DNA of 64,000 bases. Source: an uncultured Ignavibacteriota bacterium (GTDB lineage Bacteria; Bacteroidota; Ignavibacteria; UBA10030; UBA8401). The stretch lies in contig CAISDA010000083.1 of assembly GCA_903884005.1 (NCBI GenBank), positions 1-64,000 of the forward strand, written 5' to 3'. The notes below the pieces were generated by a model. The model was not told where the DNA came from, made no database searches, and saw only the letters and a program-made list of their open reading frames with translations. The translations under genes and the position numbers were made by a program. This document shows positions 43,625-52,116 of the stretch, one piece after another (the stretch's first letter is position 1; the number at the start of each line of letters is the position of its first letter).

Positions 43625-45487
43625 ATGAAAAAAGATATTGTGTTTCGCGATCAGGTGCTCGCACCGATCTGGGATAAAATTCAGCGCGGCACGCGCCTCT
43701 CGCTCGAAGACGGCGTGGCGATGTTCCGTTCGAACGATCTGATCTCGATCGGAAAAATGGCGCACGCCGTGCAGCAGGAAAAAAGCGGTGATGCGGTGTA
43801 CTATGTGCTCAATCAAAAGATCGAACCGACGAACATCTGCGTGCTCGAGTGCAAGTTCTGCGACTTCGCCGTAAAACCCGGCTCACCCGAGGGTTACGAA
43901 ATGACGATCAAGCAGATCCTCGATAAGCTCACGCCGAATATTCACGAAGTCCACATCACCGGCGGCCTGCATCCCGAGTGGGACTGGAAATATTATCTCG
44001 ACATGGTGCGCGACATCAAGAGCCATTTCCCTCAGACCGACGTGAAGGCGTTCACCGCGGTGGAAATAGATTTCTTCCACAAAAAGTTCAAACTGTCGGT
44101 CGAAGAGATCCTCCTGCAACTGAAAGACGCGGGCCTCCGCACGATGCCCGGAGGAGGAGCGGAAGTCTTCTCCGCGCGCATACGCAAGGAACTCTTCCAT
44201 CAGAAGATCGGCGAAGAGGTATGGCTCGACATCCATAAAAAGGCGCACCTGTTGGGCATCCCGACGAACGCCACGCTCCTCTACGGCCACATCGAAACGT
44301 ACGAAGAACGAGTCGTCCACATGATGAAATTGCGCGAGCTCCAGGATGAGACCAACGGCTTCCTCACATTCATCCCCCTCGCCTTCCAGCCGGGCGACAC
44401 AGGGATCAAAGCGAAAAACAATTTCACTTCGGCAATCGAGGACCTGAAAACGATCGCGATCTCGCGCTTGATGCTCGACAATTTCCCTCACATCAAAGCA
44501 TATTGGGTGATGCTGACCGAAGAGGTGGCATCGATCGCTCTCCACTTCGGCGCCGATGACATGGACGGCACTGTGGGCGGCGAGAAAATCGCGCACGACG
44601 CCGGGGCCGTGAGTCCGATGGCAATGGCGAAGGAACAGATCATCAAGATCATCACCGACGCGGGAAAGATCCCCGTGGAACGCGACGTGTTCTATAATGC
44701 CCTCCACGTCTCCGGCGAGGGCATCATCGGAAAGATTCCGTATCTGAACTCCGTCCCCTTTTACACCGATTTTGAGAAGAAGCAGTTCACCCTGCTTCCC
44801 ATCGCCCCGCGCCGCATGGGAGAACTCGCGCGGAAGGATATTCTGGACGCGGGATTGTTCTCGCTCATGGATTATTTCGCACAGGAATCTGACCTGGACG
44901 TGCTCCCGTACTGCATCGCGACACGCGATCAGGTGAAGAGCGTCATGCTTTTTTCGAAAGAGGGATGGCGCGACCTGGATGGCAAACGCATCGGCATCAC
45001 AGACGACACCGCCACGTCCATCAGACTGCTGCAGGTGCTGCTTGAAAAAAAATACGGAGTGAGGGCGCACCTTGAACGAATGCAGACGGGCATCAACGAC
45101 TGCAGCAGGTTCGATGCGGTGCTCTTCATCGGCGATGAGGCGTTGAAAAGAAACAAATTCGGCCTCGACGGCTTCGAGCTCGTCTTCGACCTGGCCCGCG
45201 AATGGTACGATTGGCAGAAACTGCCCTTCGTCTTTGCAGTATGGGCGGTCCGGAGCGCCTGCTCCGATGCGCTGAAATCAGCATTGCTGGACAGCATCAG
45301 CCGCTCCCTGGCGCGAAATGAGAACCGTCTCGATTCGATCGGAACGATACACGGTGCGCGCATACAGCTGACGCCGGCAGAGACAACAGAATACCTGCAG
45401 GGCTTCAACTACAGGCTCGGCGACCGTGAACGAGCGGCGATGAAACTATTTAAAATACTTGTTGCCGAAGTGATAGTCGCTTCGTAA
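43625..45487 (+). CDS. Fusion of MqnE aminofutalosine synthase and MqnA chorismate dehydratase
   Basis: A 620-residue two-enzyme protein. Residues 1-365 form MqnE: the radical-SAM Cys are C72, C76 and C79 in CVLECKFCDF, with ITGGLHPEWDW and MPGGGAEVF downstream. Residues 368-620 form MqnA: GKIPYLNSVPFYTDF, IAPRRMGELARKDILDAGLFSLMDYF, then KRIGITDDTATSIRLLQVLL and AVWAVR. MqnA removes water from chorismate to give 3-enolpyruvyl-benzoate, and MqnE joins that product to SAM-derived adenosine to give aminofutalosine, so consecutive enzymes are joined. No internal ATG with a ribosome site splits the frame. It follows ubiD by 78 bp. Confidence 0.93.
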   Translation: MKKDIVFRDQVLAPIWDKIQRGTRLSLEDGVAMFRSNDLISIGKMAHAVQQEKSGDAVYYVLNQKIEPTNICVLECKFCDFAVKPGSPEGYEMTIKQILDKLTPNIHEVHITGGLHPEWDWKYYLDMVRDIKSHFPQTDVKAFTAVEIDFFHKKFKLSVEEILLQLKDAGLRTMPGGGAEVFSARIRKELFHQKIGEEVWLDIHKKAHLLGIPTNATLLYGHIETYEERVVHMMKLRELQDETNGFLTFIPLAFQPGDTGIKAKNNFTSAIEDLKTIAISRLMLDNFPHIKAYWVMLTEEVASIALHFGADDMDGTVGGEKIAHDAGAVSPMAMAKEQIIKIITDAGKIPVERDVFYNALHVSGEGIIGKIPYLNSVPFYTDFEKKQFTLLPIAPRRMGELARKDILDAGLFSLMDYFAQESDLDVLPYCIATRDQVKSVMLFSKEGWRDLDGKRIGITDDTATSIRLLQVLLEKKYGVRAHLERMQTGINDCSRFDAVLFIGDEALKRNKFGLDGFELVFDLAREWYDWQKLPFVFAVWAVRSACSDALKSALLDSISRSLARNENRLDSIGTIHGARIQLTPAETTEYLQGFNYRLGDRERAAMKLFKILVAEVIVAS

Positions 45488-45498
45488 ATTTTACGATC

Positions 45499-46530
45499 AT
45501 GAATACACCTCTGGTACTGACGCTGCAGGAACTTCTCAGGACAGGCGATACATTGATCCCGCTGGGCGGTTCCGAATTTTCAGGATACAATGCCAAACGG
45601 CAGAGCGGCTTTCTGTTGTGGCGTAAGAATTGCCTGGATGCGATCGGCCTGCTCAAGGAAAAAGGAGCCGCCTTATATTCCCGCATTGCCAACGATGAAA
45701 ATGGAATGTATTTCTATCAATCGTCGGCGCAGAATATCAGCACCATTGTGTCTGCAGCGCTCGAAATCGCCATGACGCTGCCCGGCCCCGTCGTTCAAAC
45801 GGCACAGAACGCACCTGAGCCCCATTCCGATGGCAGTGTGGACTCCGCACCGAACAACACGACACGTGGCCAGACGCCTCCGCCCCGCGAGCAAGAGCCA
45901 ACCGGTGCCGATGCTCTCCGGGATGCATCTGAACCGCCTGAACAGTCAGTAACGCCTGAACGGTTCGTAACGCATGAACAGCCAGCAACGCCTGAACAGT
46001 CAATAACGCCTGAACGGTTCGTAACGCCTGAACGGTCCGTTACGGTTGAACCGGCAGTCGCGGATACGAACGGCGACACTGCCGCCGCTGCGCCGCGTGG
46101 TGGCGACGACTCGGGGATCGACGATGAACGACCGGCCACGGTCACCCCCGTTGTCATTTTTTCTTCGTCGGCACATCCGGCGTTGGAACAGCTGACAAAA
46201 TTTTTTACCGAACACTCGATCGCCTGCGCGCTCTACACGCATACGGAAGGCGCATGGAATTCGCTCGCGTCGCTTCACGAGAGCCGCCCTCTTCCCCGGT
46301 ATGCCGTGTTCCTGTTGTCCGAAGAGCACCGGTCTGGGGAACTGATCGCGCTCGGGTATCTCGCGGGGAAATATCCCTGGCTGACACTCTGCTGCATCCA
46401 TCGCCACACACTCTCACTGCCTGCGCTGCTGTCGGGCATTTCACACAAAGAATTCGTTCACACGCTCGATGAAATAACATTCGGCGTGGTGAAAGAATTG
46501 AAGACCGCGGGCTACTCCGTTTCACTTTAA
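45499..46530 (+). CDS. TIR-like-domain protein with Pro/Thr/Glu repeat linker, inside the menaquinone operon
   Basis: A 343-residue protein in three parts. Residues 1-90 form a compact helical domain (LTLQELLRTGDTLIPLGGSE, FLLWRKNCLDAIGLLKEKG). Residues 95-212 form a disordered linker with about six 6-residue repeats of PE(Q/R)xVT type. Residues 214-343 (TPVVIFSSSAHPALEQLTKF, RYAVFLLSEEHRSGELIALG, LTLCCIHRHTLSLPALLSG) have the strand-helix rhythm of the TIR-like predicted nucleotide-binding family. Such domains act in NAD+-cleaving or signalling proteins of phage defence (family knowledge; role here inferred). It lies 11 bp after the mqnE-mqnA fusion and 15 bp before mqnC, so it is co-transcribed. 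No catalytic Glu can be assigned with confidence. Confidence 0.7.
   Translation: MNTPLVLTLQELLRTGDTLIPLGGSEFSGYNAKRQSGFLLWRKNCLDAIGLLKEKGAALYSRIANDENGMYFYQSSAQNISTIVSAALEIAMTLPGPVVQTAQNAPEPHSDGSVDSAPNNTTRGQTPPPREQEPTGADALRDASEPPEQSVTPERFVTHEQPATPEQSITPERFVTPERSVTVEPAVADTNGDTAAAAPRGGDDSGIDDERPATVTPVVIFSSSAHPALEQLTKFFTEHSIACALYTHTEGAWNSLASLHESRPLPRYAVFLLSEEHRSGELIALGYLAGKYPWLTLCCIHRHTLSLPALLSGISHKEFVHTLDEITFGVVKELKTAGYSVSL
45937..46044 (+). repeat. Six tandem 18-bp repeats encoding PE(Q/R)xVT
   Basis: Units of form CCTGAACRGTYYGTAACG begin at 45937, 45955, 45973, 45991, 46009 and 46027; a seventh degraded unit follows. Each adds six residues to the linker of the TIR-like protein. Pairs of units (1 and 4, 2 and 5) are nearly identical, so the array probably grew by duplication of a 54-bp block. 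Confidence 0.92.
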
Positions 46531-46545
46531 CGAATAACGACACCT

Positions 46546-47640
46546 ATGGACATGACAGACATTTTTGCGAAGATCCGGAACAATCAGCGTATCACACCCG
46601 ACGAAGGCCTGTATCTGTATCGCAACGCCGAGCTGCTGGATCTCGCCGATCTCGCCAACGAGATCCGATTTAAGAAGAATCCGGACCCGTGCGTCACATT
46701 CCTCATCGATTCCAATCCGAACTACACGAATGTATGCTCCATCGATTGCATCTTCTGCGCTTTCTTTCGCCATCCCGGCGACGCCGGCGCATACACGCAT
46801 ACGGTTGATGAGATGATAGAAAATTTCAAGGCGTCGGCCGCCAAGGGAGTGACGACAATATTGCTTCAGGGCGGCGTGAATCCGGAACTTCCATTCGAAT
46901 ATTATCTGGAGATGGTGGAACGCACGCGGAAGGAAGTGCCGGAGATCTACCCGCATTTCTTTTCAACATCCGAAATACTGGGGATGGCGGCGGTCTCACG
47001 GTTGAGTGTGCCCGATGTGCTGAAAAAATTATGGGATGCAGGGTTGAGGAGCATTCCCGGAGGCGGGGCGGAGATCCTGGCCGAAGGCGTCCGCAGAAAG
47101 ATCAGCAGCAAAAAAGGCGGCCCCGAAGAATGGCTCAGCGTGATGCGCGAAGCGCAGAAGCTCGGCTACAAGACCACCGCAACGATGATGTACGGACATC
47201 TTGAAACCGATGAGGATATCGTGACGCATCTTGAGAGCGTTCGCGCGTTACAGGATGAATACAATGGCTTTACAGCGTTCATTCCATGGAGTTTCAAGCC
47301 CGGCAATACGCCGCTCGAGAAGATCATCCCCCATTACGCCACACCCATGCGCTACCTGCAGATGCTCGCGTTCTCGCGGATCTACCTGGACAACATTCAG
47401 CACATTCAGGCGTCGTGGTTCTCTGAAGGCAAGAAGACGGGACAGGTTGCGCTGCATTTCGGCGCCGATGATTTCGGAGGAACGCTGCTTGAAGAGAACG
47501 TGCATGCGGCGGCGAATTTTGTGAACAAAACGAACAACGAGGAGTGCATTCAGTTGATACACGAATCGGGCTTCGACGCAGCGCAGCGAGACACCCTTTA
47601 CGGCATTAAGAAGATCATCCCCCGCACCATAGCCGCCTAA
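46546..47640 (+). CDS. mqnC: Cyclic dehypoxanthinylfutalosine synthase
   Basis: A 364-residue radical SAM enzyme that cyclises dehypoxanthine futalosine. The cluster Cys are C64, C68 and C71 in NVCSIDCIFCAFFRHPGD; the family blocks LLQGGVNPELPFEYY, IPGGGAEILAEGVR, MMYGHLETDEDI and HFGADDFGGTLLEENVH are all present. It resembles the MqnE half of the neighbouring fusion, as expected for paralogues. It ends the plus-strand menaquinone unit and faces a convergent membrane-protein gene. Confidence 0.95.
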   Translation: MDMTDIFAKIRNNQRITPDEGLYLYRNAELLDLADLANEIRFKKNPDPCVTFLIDSNPNYTNVCSIDCIFCAFFRHPGDAGAYTHTVDEMIENFKASAAKGVTTILLQGGVNPELPFEYYLEMVERTRKEVPEIYPHFFSTSEILGMAAVSRLSVPDVLKKLWDAGLRSIPGGGAEILAEGVRRKISSKKGGPEEWLSVMREAQKLGYKTTATMMYGHLETDEDIVTHLESVRALQDEYNGFTAFIPWSFKPGNTPLEKIIPHYATPMRYLQMLAFSRIYLDNIQHIQASWFSEGKKTGQVALHFGADDFGGTLLEENVHAAANFVNKTNNEECIQLIHESGFDAAQRDTLYGIKKIIPRTIAA

Positions 47641-47648
47641 ATAAGTCG

Positions 47649-47703
47649 GCCACGCATGGAACGTCCCGTTGAACGTGTGTTCAGGAACGCTCCATGTGCG
47701 GCA
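47649..47703. terminator. Imperfect hairpin between convergent genes
   Basis: GCCACGCATGGAACGT pairs imperfectly with ACGCTCCATGTGCGGC, with a nested GAAC GTGT GTTC stem. It lies in the 67-bp gap between mqnC and the convergent ABC membrane-domain gene. No T-run follows, so the call is tentative. Confidence 0.35.
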
Positions 47704-47707
47704 CTCG

Positions 47708-48574
47708 TTATATCCCCTCGGTCTTCAACCGCGTTGAAATATCCTTCAGCGACGTCCAGCTCTCCAGCAGTTCAGGGAGGTACTCGGATGAGGTCACAAA
47801 CGTCCAGAGATACGCCACGATCGAATAAATATTGCCCGTGGTAAAGTCATCCAGGTCGATGGCGATGTACATGACGATCAAAAAGATCCCCAGAAGGAAA
47901 ATCCGCATCATCAAAAAATTGAACGCTCCCCAATTTGCAATTTTTTGTTGGGGGACGGACATTGAGTGGTAGTACTCGCGCACCCTATCGGGATCCTTCA
48001 TCGCGAAGACCTCGTAGGCTTCTTCACGGGTATCGTGCACGCTGCGCTGGAGGAGGATGACCTTGTGATTGTAGAACTTCGTAATGACGAATAGCGGCAC
48101 CACGATGCAGAAACAGGTCAGCGCGATGCGCCAGTCGAAAAAGACGAGCGCGATGACAGCGCCGACGATGGCGATGGATTGCTCTATGATCTCGGGAACA
48201 CGGTACTGGAAAAAGGTGATATACTCCCGGCTTAACTCCGCGCGGGCGGCGGTTTTTGAGATCGAGAGCCGGCTCTTTTTCCCCATCGTGGCCACGTCTG
48301 CAGCGATCTCCGTGAACATATTCAGAAATATCTTCTGGTCCACCGATCGCCGCAACGCCCCCACCAGCGAGTTGGTCATGAACACTACGACCCACAGCAC
48401 CAGCGGGAATGTCACGATGATACGACCTTCACCCGTGGCGGTGTCGATGAGGGCATCGATCACGCGCCCGAAGAGCGACGGCTCCAGGATCCAAGCGATA
48501 TTTTCAACCACGACGAGCGAGATCGCTATCGTGATGCCGGTCTTGAACCGCTTTGTCAGGTCGAAAAGTCGCAT
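47708..48574 (-). CDS. ABC-transporter-type six-helix membrane domain without an ATPase
   Basis: A 288-residue membrane protein with six predicted helices. It begins FDLTKRFKTGITIAISLVVVENIAWILEPSLFGRVIDALID and contains the DWRIALTCFCIVVPLFV helix, the pattern of an ABC exporter transmembrane domain. Walker motifs are absent and no ATPase gene is next to it. This fits the family of stand-alone ABC_membrane_3-like proteins. It lies 32 bp downstream of mqnD, so it is probably in the ubiE-mqnD transcript. Function is unknown. ATG 48574 is chosen to begin at MRLFDL. Confidence 0.75.
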   Translation of the reverse strand: MRLFDLTKRFKTGITIAISLVVVENIAWILEPSLFGRVIDALIDTATGEGRIIVTFPLVLWVVVFMTNSLVGALRRSVDQKIFLNMFTEIAADVATMGKKSRLSISKTAARAELSREYITFFQYRVPEIIEQSIAIVGAVIALVFFDWRIALTCFCIVVPLFVITKFYNHKVILLQRSVHDTREEAYEVFAMKDPDRVREYYHSMSVPQQKIANWGAFNFLMMRIFLLGIFLIVMYIAIDLDDFTTGNIYSIVAYLWTFVTSSEYLPELLESWTSLKDISTRLKTEGI

Positions 48575-48606
48575 TGAATTTCCATGAAGTGCATCCGTGA
48601 CGTGAA

Positions 48607-49443
48607 TCAATACAGCACGATCTCGGGGATGGCGGGAATAAAACCTCTATCATATCCGAGTTTGAAGAGCAACTCGAGCGCCTTCTTGCCGTTGGCACCC
48701 ATATCGATCGTCAATTCGCTCACATACATCTTCACAAATTTTGAACCGAGGTCATAGTCGATACCCCTTCCCCATTTCATCGCATAGGGAACAGCCTCGT
48801 CCTGATGCGTGTAACCGTAACGAATGCTCTCTTTCAAACCTAGGGAGAGTTTGCGCGCCATGTCTTCGCCCAGGTCTTTTCTCACAACATCAAGACCGAG
48901 GGGCAGCGGAAGTCCGTTTGTTTCTTTTTGCCAGAATTCGCCGAAGTCGATGATCTTCGTAAAGCCCTCGGCCGCATAGGTCAGCTGGCCTTCATGAATG
49001 ATCACGCCGGCATCGAACTCGCCCGATGCTACACGCGGCATGATCTCATCGAACGGTATGTCAATGTTTTCAATGCCTTGTCCGTAGATCTTAAACAACA
49101 ATGAAGCGGTGGTCATCTTCCCCGGCGTGGCAACTCTTTTTCCCTTGAGCTCTTCGAGCGTGGTATATTTTTTCGAGCACAGAACGGGACCGTACCCCTC
49201 TCCCATGCTTGCGCCGGTGACCATGATCCAGTATTTATCGGCGACGTAGGGAAATGCGTGAGCGGAGATGGCGGTGACTTCCAGTTCGCCATTCATGGCC
49301 CGCATGTTGAGCGATTGAATGTCCTCCAGCATATGCTCGATCTTGATGCCGTCAAGTTTCACTTTTTCACTCGCCAGTCCATAGAACATGAACGCATCGT
49401 CCGGGTCGGGGCTGTGGCCTACTTTTACAATTCTCTCACTCAT
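48607..49443 (-). CDS. mqnD: 1,4-dihydroxy-6-naphthoate synthase
   Basis: A 278-residue periplasmic-binding-fold enzyme that turns cyclic dehypoxanthine futalosine into 1,4-dihydroxy-6-naphthoate. Family blocks VGHSPDPDDAFMFYGL, EVTAISAHAFPYV, YGPVLCSKK, then DAGVIIHEGQLTYA and LPLPLGLDVVRKDLG are intact. It sits between ubiE/menG (51 bp) and the ABC membrane protein gene, all on the minus strand. Confidence 0.94.
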   Translation of the reverse strand: MSERIVKVGHSPDPDDAFMFYGLASEKVKLDGIKIEHMLEDIQSLNMRAMNGELEVTAISAHAFPYVADKYWIMVTGASMGEGYGPVLCSKKYTTLEELKGKRVATPGKMTTASLLFKIYGQGIENIDIPFDEIMPRVASGEFDAGVIIHEGQLTYAAEGFTKIIDFGEFWQKETNGLPLPLGLDVVRKDLGEDMARKLSLGLKESIRYGYTHQDEAVPYAMKWGRGIDYDLGSKFVKMYVSELTIDMGANGKKALELLFKLGYDRGFIPAIPEIVLY

Positions 49444-49494
49444 CGATGAAGTATCCTTTGATTATGTATGGTATGAACCGTGCGCGTGGTGGTG

Positions 49495-50184
49495 TTATTT
49501 AACGCCGGTATAAATGGTGGCAACGCCGAATGTCATCGATTGCCGTGTGACAGAGGTGAATCCGCTGGACCTAAGCACATCCAGAAATTTTTCGCCGTCG
49601 GGGAACTGCATCACCGTATCGGGCAGATAGTGATACGCTTCACTGTGTTTGGAGACGATACTGCCGATGAAGGGCAGCACGAATCGGAAATAAAAAAAAT
49701 ACAATTGTTTGAACGGAAAGAGCGTCGGCTTGGAAAATTCGAGGACCACGATCCTGCCCTTCGGACGCAGCACACGGCGCATTTCAGAGAGTCCCTGCGC
49801 AAGGTTTTCAAAGTTACGGGCGCCGAAGCCCACGATCGCTGCGTCGAACCGGCCATCCTCGAACTGCAGATGCTCGGCCTCTCCGTTTTCAAGCGTGATG
49901 GTGCCGGACAATTTCTTTTGCACGATCTTCTTCCGGCCGACTTCCAGCATCGCGTTGGAAATGTCGACACCGACAACGCTTTCGGGTTTCAGGCGGAGCG
50001 ATGCGATCGCGAGATCGGCCGTACCGGTGGCCACATCCAATATTGTTTTTGGCTGCAGGTCCGACAGCGTATCGATGGCGGCACGGCGCCACACGAGGTC
50101 TATTCCTCCGCTCAACAAATGATTCAGCAGGTCATACCGATAAGCGATTGCATCGAACAGCGACCGGACGTATTCTTTTTCCAT
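49495..50184 (-). CDS. menG: Demethylmenaquinone methyltransferase
   Basis: A 229-residue SAM methyltransferase of the UbiE/MenG family. The AdoMet loop LDVATGTADLAI and the family segments FDAIAYRYDLLNHLLSGGID, VGFGARNFENLAQGL, LEFSKPTLFP, and the C-terminal MTFGVATIYTG are all visible. It adds the last methyl group in menaquinone synthesis. It opens the minus-strand ubiE-mqnD unit, opposite the plus-strand mqn genes. Confidence 0.94.
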   Translation of the reverse strand: MEKEYVRSLFDAIAYRYDLLNHLLSGGIDLVWRRAAIDTLSDLQPKTILDVATGTADLAIASLRLKPESVVGVDISNAMLEVGRKKIVQKKLSGTITLENGEAEHLQFEDGRFDAAIVGFGARNFENLAQGLSEMRRVLRPKGRIVVLEFSKPTLFPFKQLYFFYFRFVLPFIGSIVSKHSEAYHYLPDTVMQFPDGEKFLDVLRSSGFTSVTRQSMTFGVATIYTGVK

Positions 50185-50310
50185 GCTCTCTTTCGTGTTT
50201 CAATAAAACTGCACTACCGCTGAAGAACCGACAGCGGTAGTGTGTGTAGAGTCTGCCGGGCGAAATGTCTGTGTGCCGCACTATTGTAGTACGAAAAATT
50301 TTTTCGCCCA

Positions 50311-50331
50311 GGGCGAGATACCATCTCGCCC
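50311..50331. repeat. Intergenic palindrome, inverted copy of the repeat-family core
   Basis: GGGCGAGATACCATCTCGCCC is the exact reverse complement of the GGGCGAGATGGTATCTCGCCC core at 59600-59620. Upstream, GTAGTACGAAAAATTTTTT also mirrors TTTTTTCGTAGTAC of the 59.5-kb copy, so the element here lies in the opposite orientation. It occupies the 231-bp gap between the SDR gene and menG. Confidence 0.7.
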
Positions 50332-50415
50332 TATATTGCCCCGACGACGGTTCAGATGAAGTACTCTTATTGAGAATCGTGTACGGCAGGCGCGCGGACC
50401 GCGCTCACCGATGCA

Positions 50416-51261
50416 TTATTCCAGCGTCAACGCATCTTTCTGGCCGACATATTCCGCCACATTTTCGCCGCCGTCGACACCGATCGTATTGCCCGAGATG
50501 AACGAGGCGTCGTCGTGCGACAAGAGCGAGATCGCCCGCGCCACATCTTCCGGCGTCGTATTTCGCATCGAAGGGTTTTTTGCGCGCGCCACTTCGATCA
50601 TTTTTACCGCGCCCGGAATTTTCCGGAGCGCCGCGGTATCCGTCACGCCCGCCATGATCGCATTCGCGGTGATGCCGTATGGTCCAAGTTCAACGCATAA
50701 TTGGCGCGTGTATGATTCGAGCGCGGCTTTTGCCGCAGAGACGGCGCCATAGTTCGGCAACTGGCCGTGGCCGCCCGAGGAGGTCATCGTATAGATGTGA
50801 GCGCCCGATTTCATGAGCCCCTTGTTGAACACAGCCTGTGTCCAATAGACGAGCGAATTGGCCATCACATCGAGCGTCATTTCCACCTGTGCCTGCGTCA
50901 TTTGCGCCTTTTCATCCTTGCCGACGAGCGGACGAAGCGTGCCGAATGCAAGCGAATGCATCAACACTTTCACATTACAGTCGCTGTTCGAGCCGAATTC
51001 CGCCGTGAGCGCATTGACGACCTCGGCGCGTTTTGCGGGATCCGATGCATTGACATTGAAGAACAGCGCCTTCACGCCGCAAGCTTCAACGTCCCGTTTC
51101 ACCTTGTCCGCATTCGGCGCGGTGGCGGCACGGTCGAAATGCACGCCGCAGACGTTCATGCCATGACGCGCAAGTTCAATGGCGGCGGCTCCGCCGAATC
51201 CGCTCGATGCACCAAGAATTAAAGCCCAGTCTGTTTTTTTGTACGTATAGGTAAGAGCCAC
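50416..51261 (-). CDS. Short-chain dehydrogenase, probable FabL/FabI-like enoyl-ACP reductase
   Basis: A 281-residue SDR oxidoreductase. The nucleotide loop is LILGASSGFGGAAAIELA; the active-site pair is Tyr and Lys in YGAVSAAKAALESYTRQ, and the C-terminus carries FISGNTIGVDGGENV. The size and the YTR-x-L-x-VELGPYGI segment resemble FabL-type enoyl-ACP reductases, but other SDR reductases cannot be excluded. The GTG at 51261 (AGGAATC upstream) is preferred over the ATG at 51315, whose first 18 residues are not SDR-like. It lies about 100 bp downstream of pgeF at the end of the pyr run. Confidence 0.75.
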   Translation of the reverse strand: MALTYTYKKTDWALILGASSGFGGAAAIELARHGMNVCGVHFDRAATAPNADKVKRDVEACGVKALFFNVNASDPAKRAEVVNALTAEFGSNSDCNVKVLMHSLAFGTLRPLVGKDEKAQMTQAQVEMTLDVMANSLVYWTQAVFNKGLMKSGAHIYTMTSSGGHGQLPNYGAVSAAKAALESYTRQLCVELGPYGITANAIMAGVTDTAALRKIPGAVKMIEVARAKNPSMRNTTPEDVARAISLLSHDDASFISGNTIGVDGGENVAEYVGQKDALTLE

Positions 51262-51363
51262 TCGTCGATTCCTCGCTTTCGAATTGTCACTGTGTGTATC
51301 TTTAAATAACTTCAAAAAATACGAACTTTTTTGGTGAAATCAAACATATCGGACAAATTCATT

Positions 51364-52116
51364 CTATTTCCCTGAAGGGTCGCGGTGCCGGCCGATAACG
51401 GCCATCATGCGTCCGGAATCACCCTTATCGCGCCGAAACGAGTGGAACATATCGGCGCTGCTGATGGTGCACTCGGGCGAGACCTCGATCTGGTGCTCGG
51501 GCACGCCGCATTGAACGAGTTGCAGCCGGTTTGCTTCTTTCACATCGAGCAGGTATTTTCCGCCTTCCTGTTCCTCGACGACCGAGGCGGGAAACTGCCG
51601 TGCGACCTCGGAGCCCACCTCGTAGCAGCACTTCCCTGCCGAAGGGCCGATGAACACACGGAGATCGGACGGTTTCGATTCGCACTGCACCAGTAATTTT
51701 GCGATCGTCTTCTTCACGATCTTCGAAGCGGTCCCGCGCCACCCGGCATGGATCGCGGCGATTGTGTTCGTGACAGGATCGAACATCGCGATCGGAACAC
51801 AATCGGCAACGGCGATCCCCAAAAACACATTCGGCATCGTCGTGATGAGCGCGTCGCAATACTCGTACGTTCCCGGATGATCGGCGATCCGGACATTTGC
51901 CGTATGGTGCTGAAGCGGGAACGCCATGTGTTCAGCTTGGATGTTCAGCTCGGCATAAAACCGGCTCCGGTTTTCACGCACATGCTCCGGATCATCGCCC
52001 ACATTCATGCTCAGGTTGAGCCCAAAGCGGTGTGCACTCACTCCCCCGTTCCTGGTGCTCATGCCGAACACCAGCGTCGGGAACTCTTCAAATATGTTAG
52101 CCCGAATAATGTTCAT
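51364..52116 (-). CDS. pgeF: YfiH/PgeF-family purine nucleoside phosphorylase (laccase-domain protein)
   Basis: A 250-residue protein of the laccase-domain family, members of which act as purine nucleoside phosphorylases and in peptidoglycan editing. Zinc-site blocks are present: PLQHHTANV, IAVADCVPIAMFD with its Asp-Cys, AAIHAGWRGTASKIV and IGPSAGKCCYEVG. Its start overlaps the pyrC 3' end by 20 bp. It might contribute to nucleoside salvage next to pyrimidine genes; a futalosine-nucleosidase role is unlikely for this family. Confidence 0.88.
   Translation of the reverse strand: MNIIRANIFEEFPTLVFGMSTRNGGVSAHRFGLNLSMNVGDDPEHVRENRSRFYAELNIQAEHMAFPLQHHTANVRIADHPGTYEYCDALITTMPNVFLGIAVADCVPIAMFDPVTNTIAAIHAGWRGTASKIVKKTIAKLLVQCESKPSDLRVFIGPSAGKCCYEVGSEVARQFPASVVEEQEGGKYLLDVKEANRLQLVQCGVPEHQIEVSPECTISSADMFHSFRRDKGDSGRMMAVIGRHRDPSGK

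Noticed and set aside
43883-45070. 395-codon minus-strand open frame opposite the MqnE-MqnA fusion
   Set aside because: Shadow of a conserved radical SAM gene; no ribosome site and no domain.
45937-46044. CRISPR-like array
   Set aside because: The 18-bp units are directly adjacent with no spacers, and they are in frame within a coding sequence.
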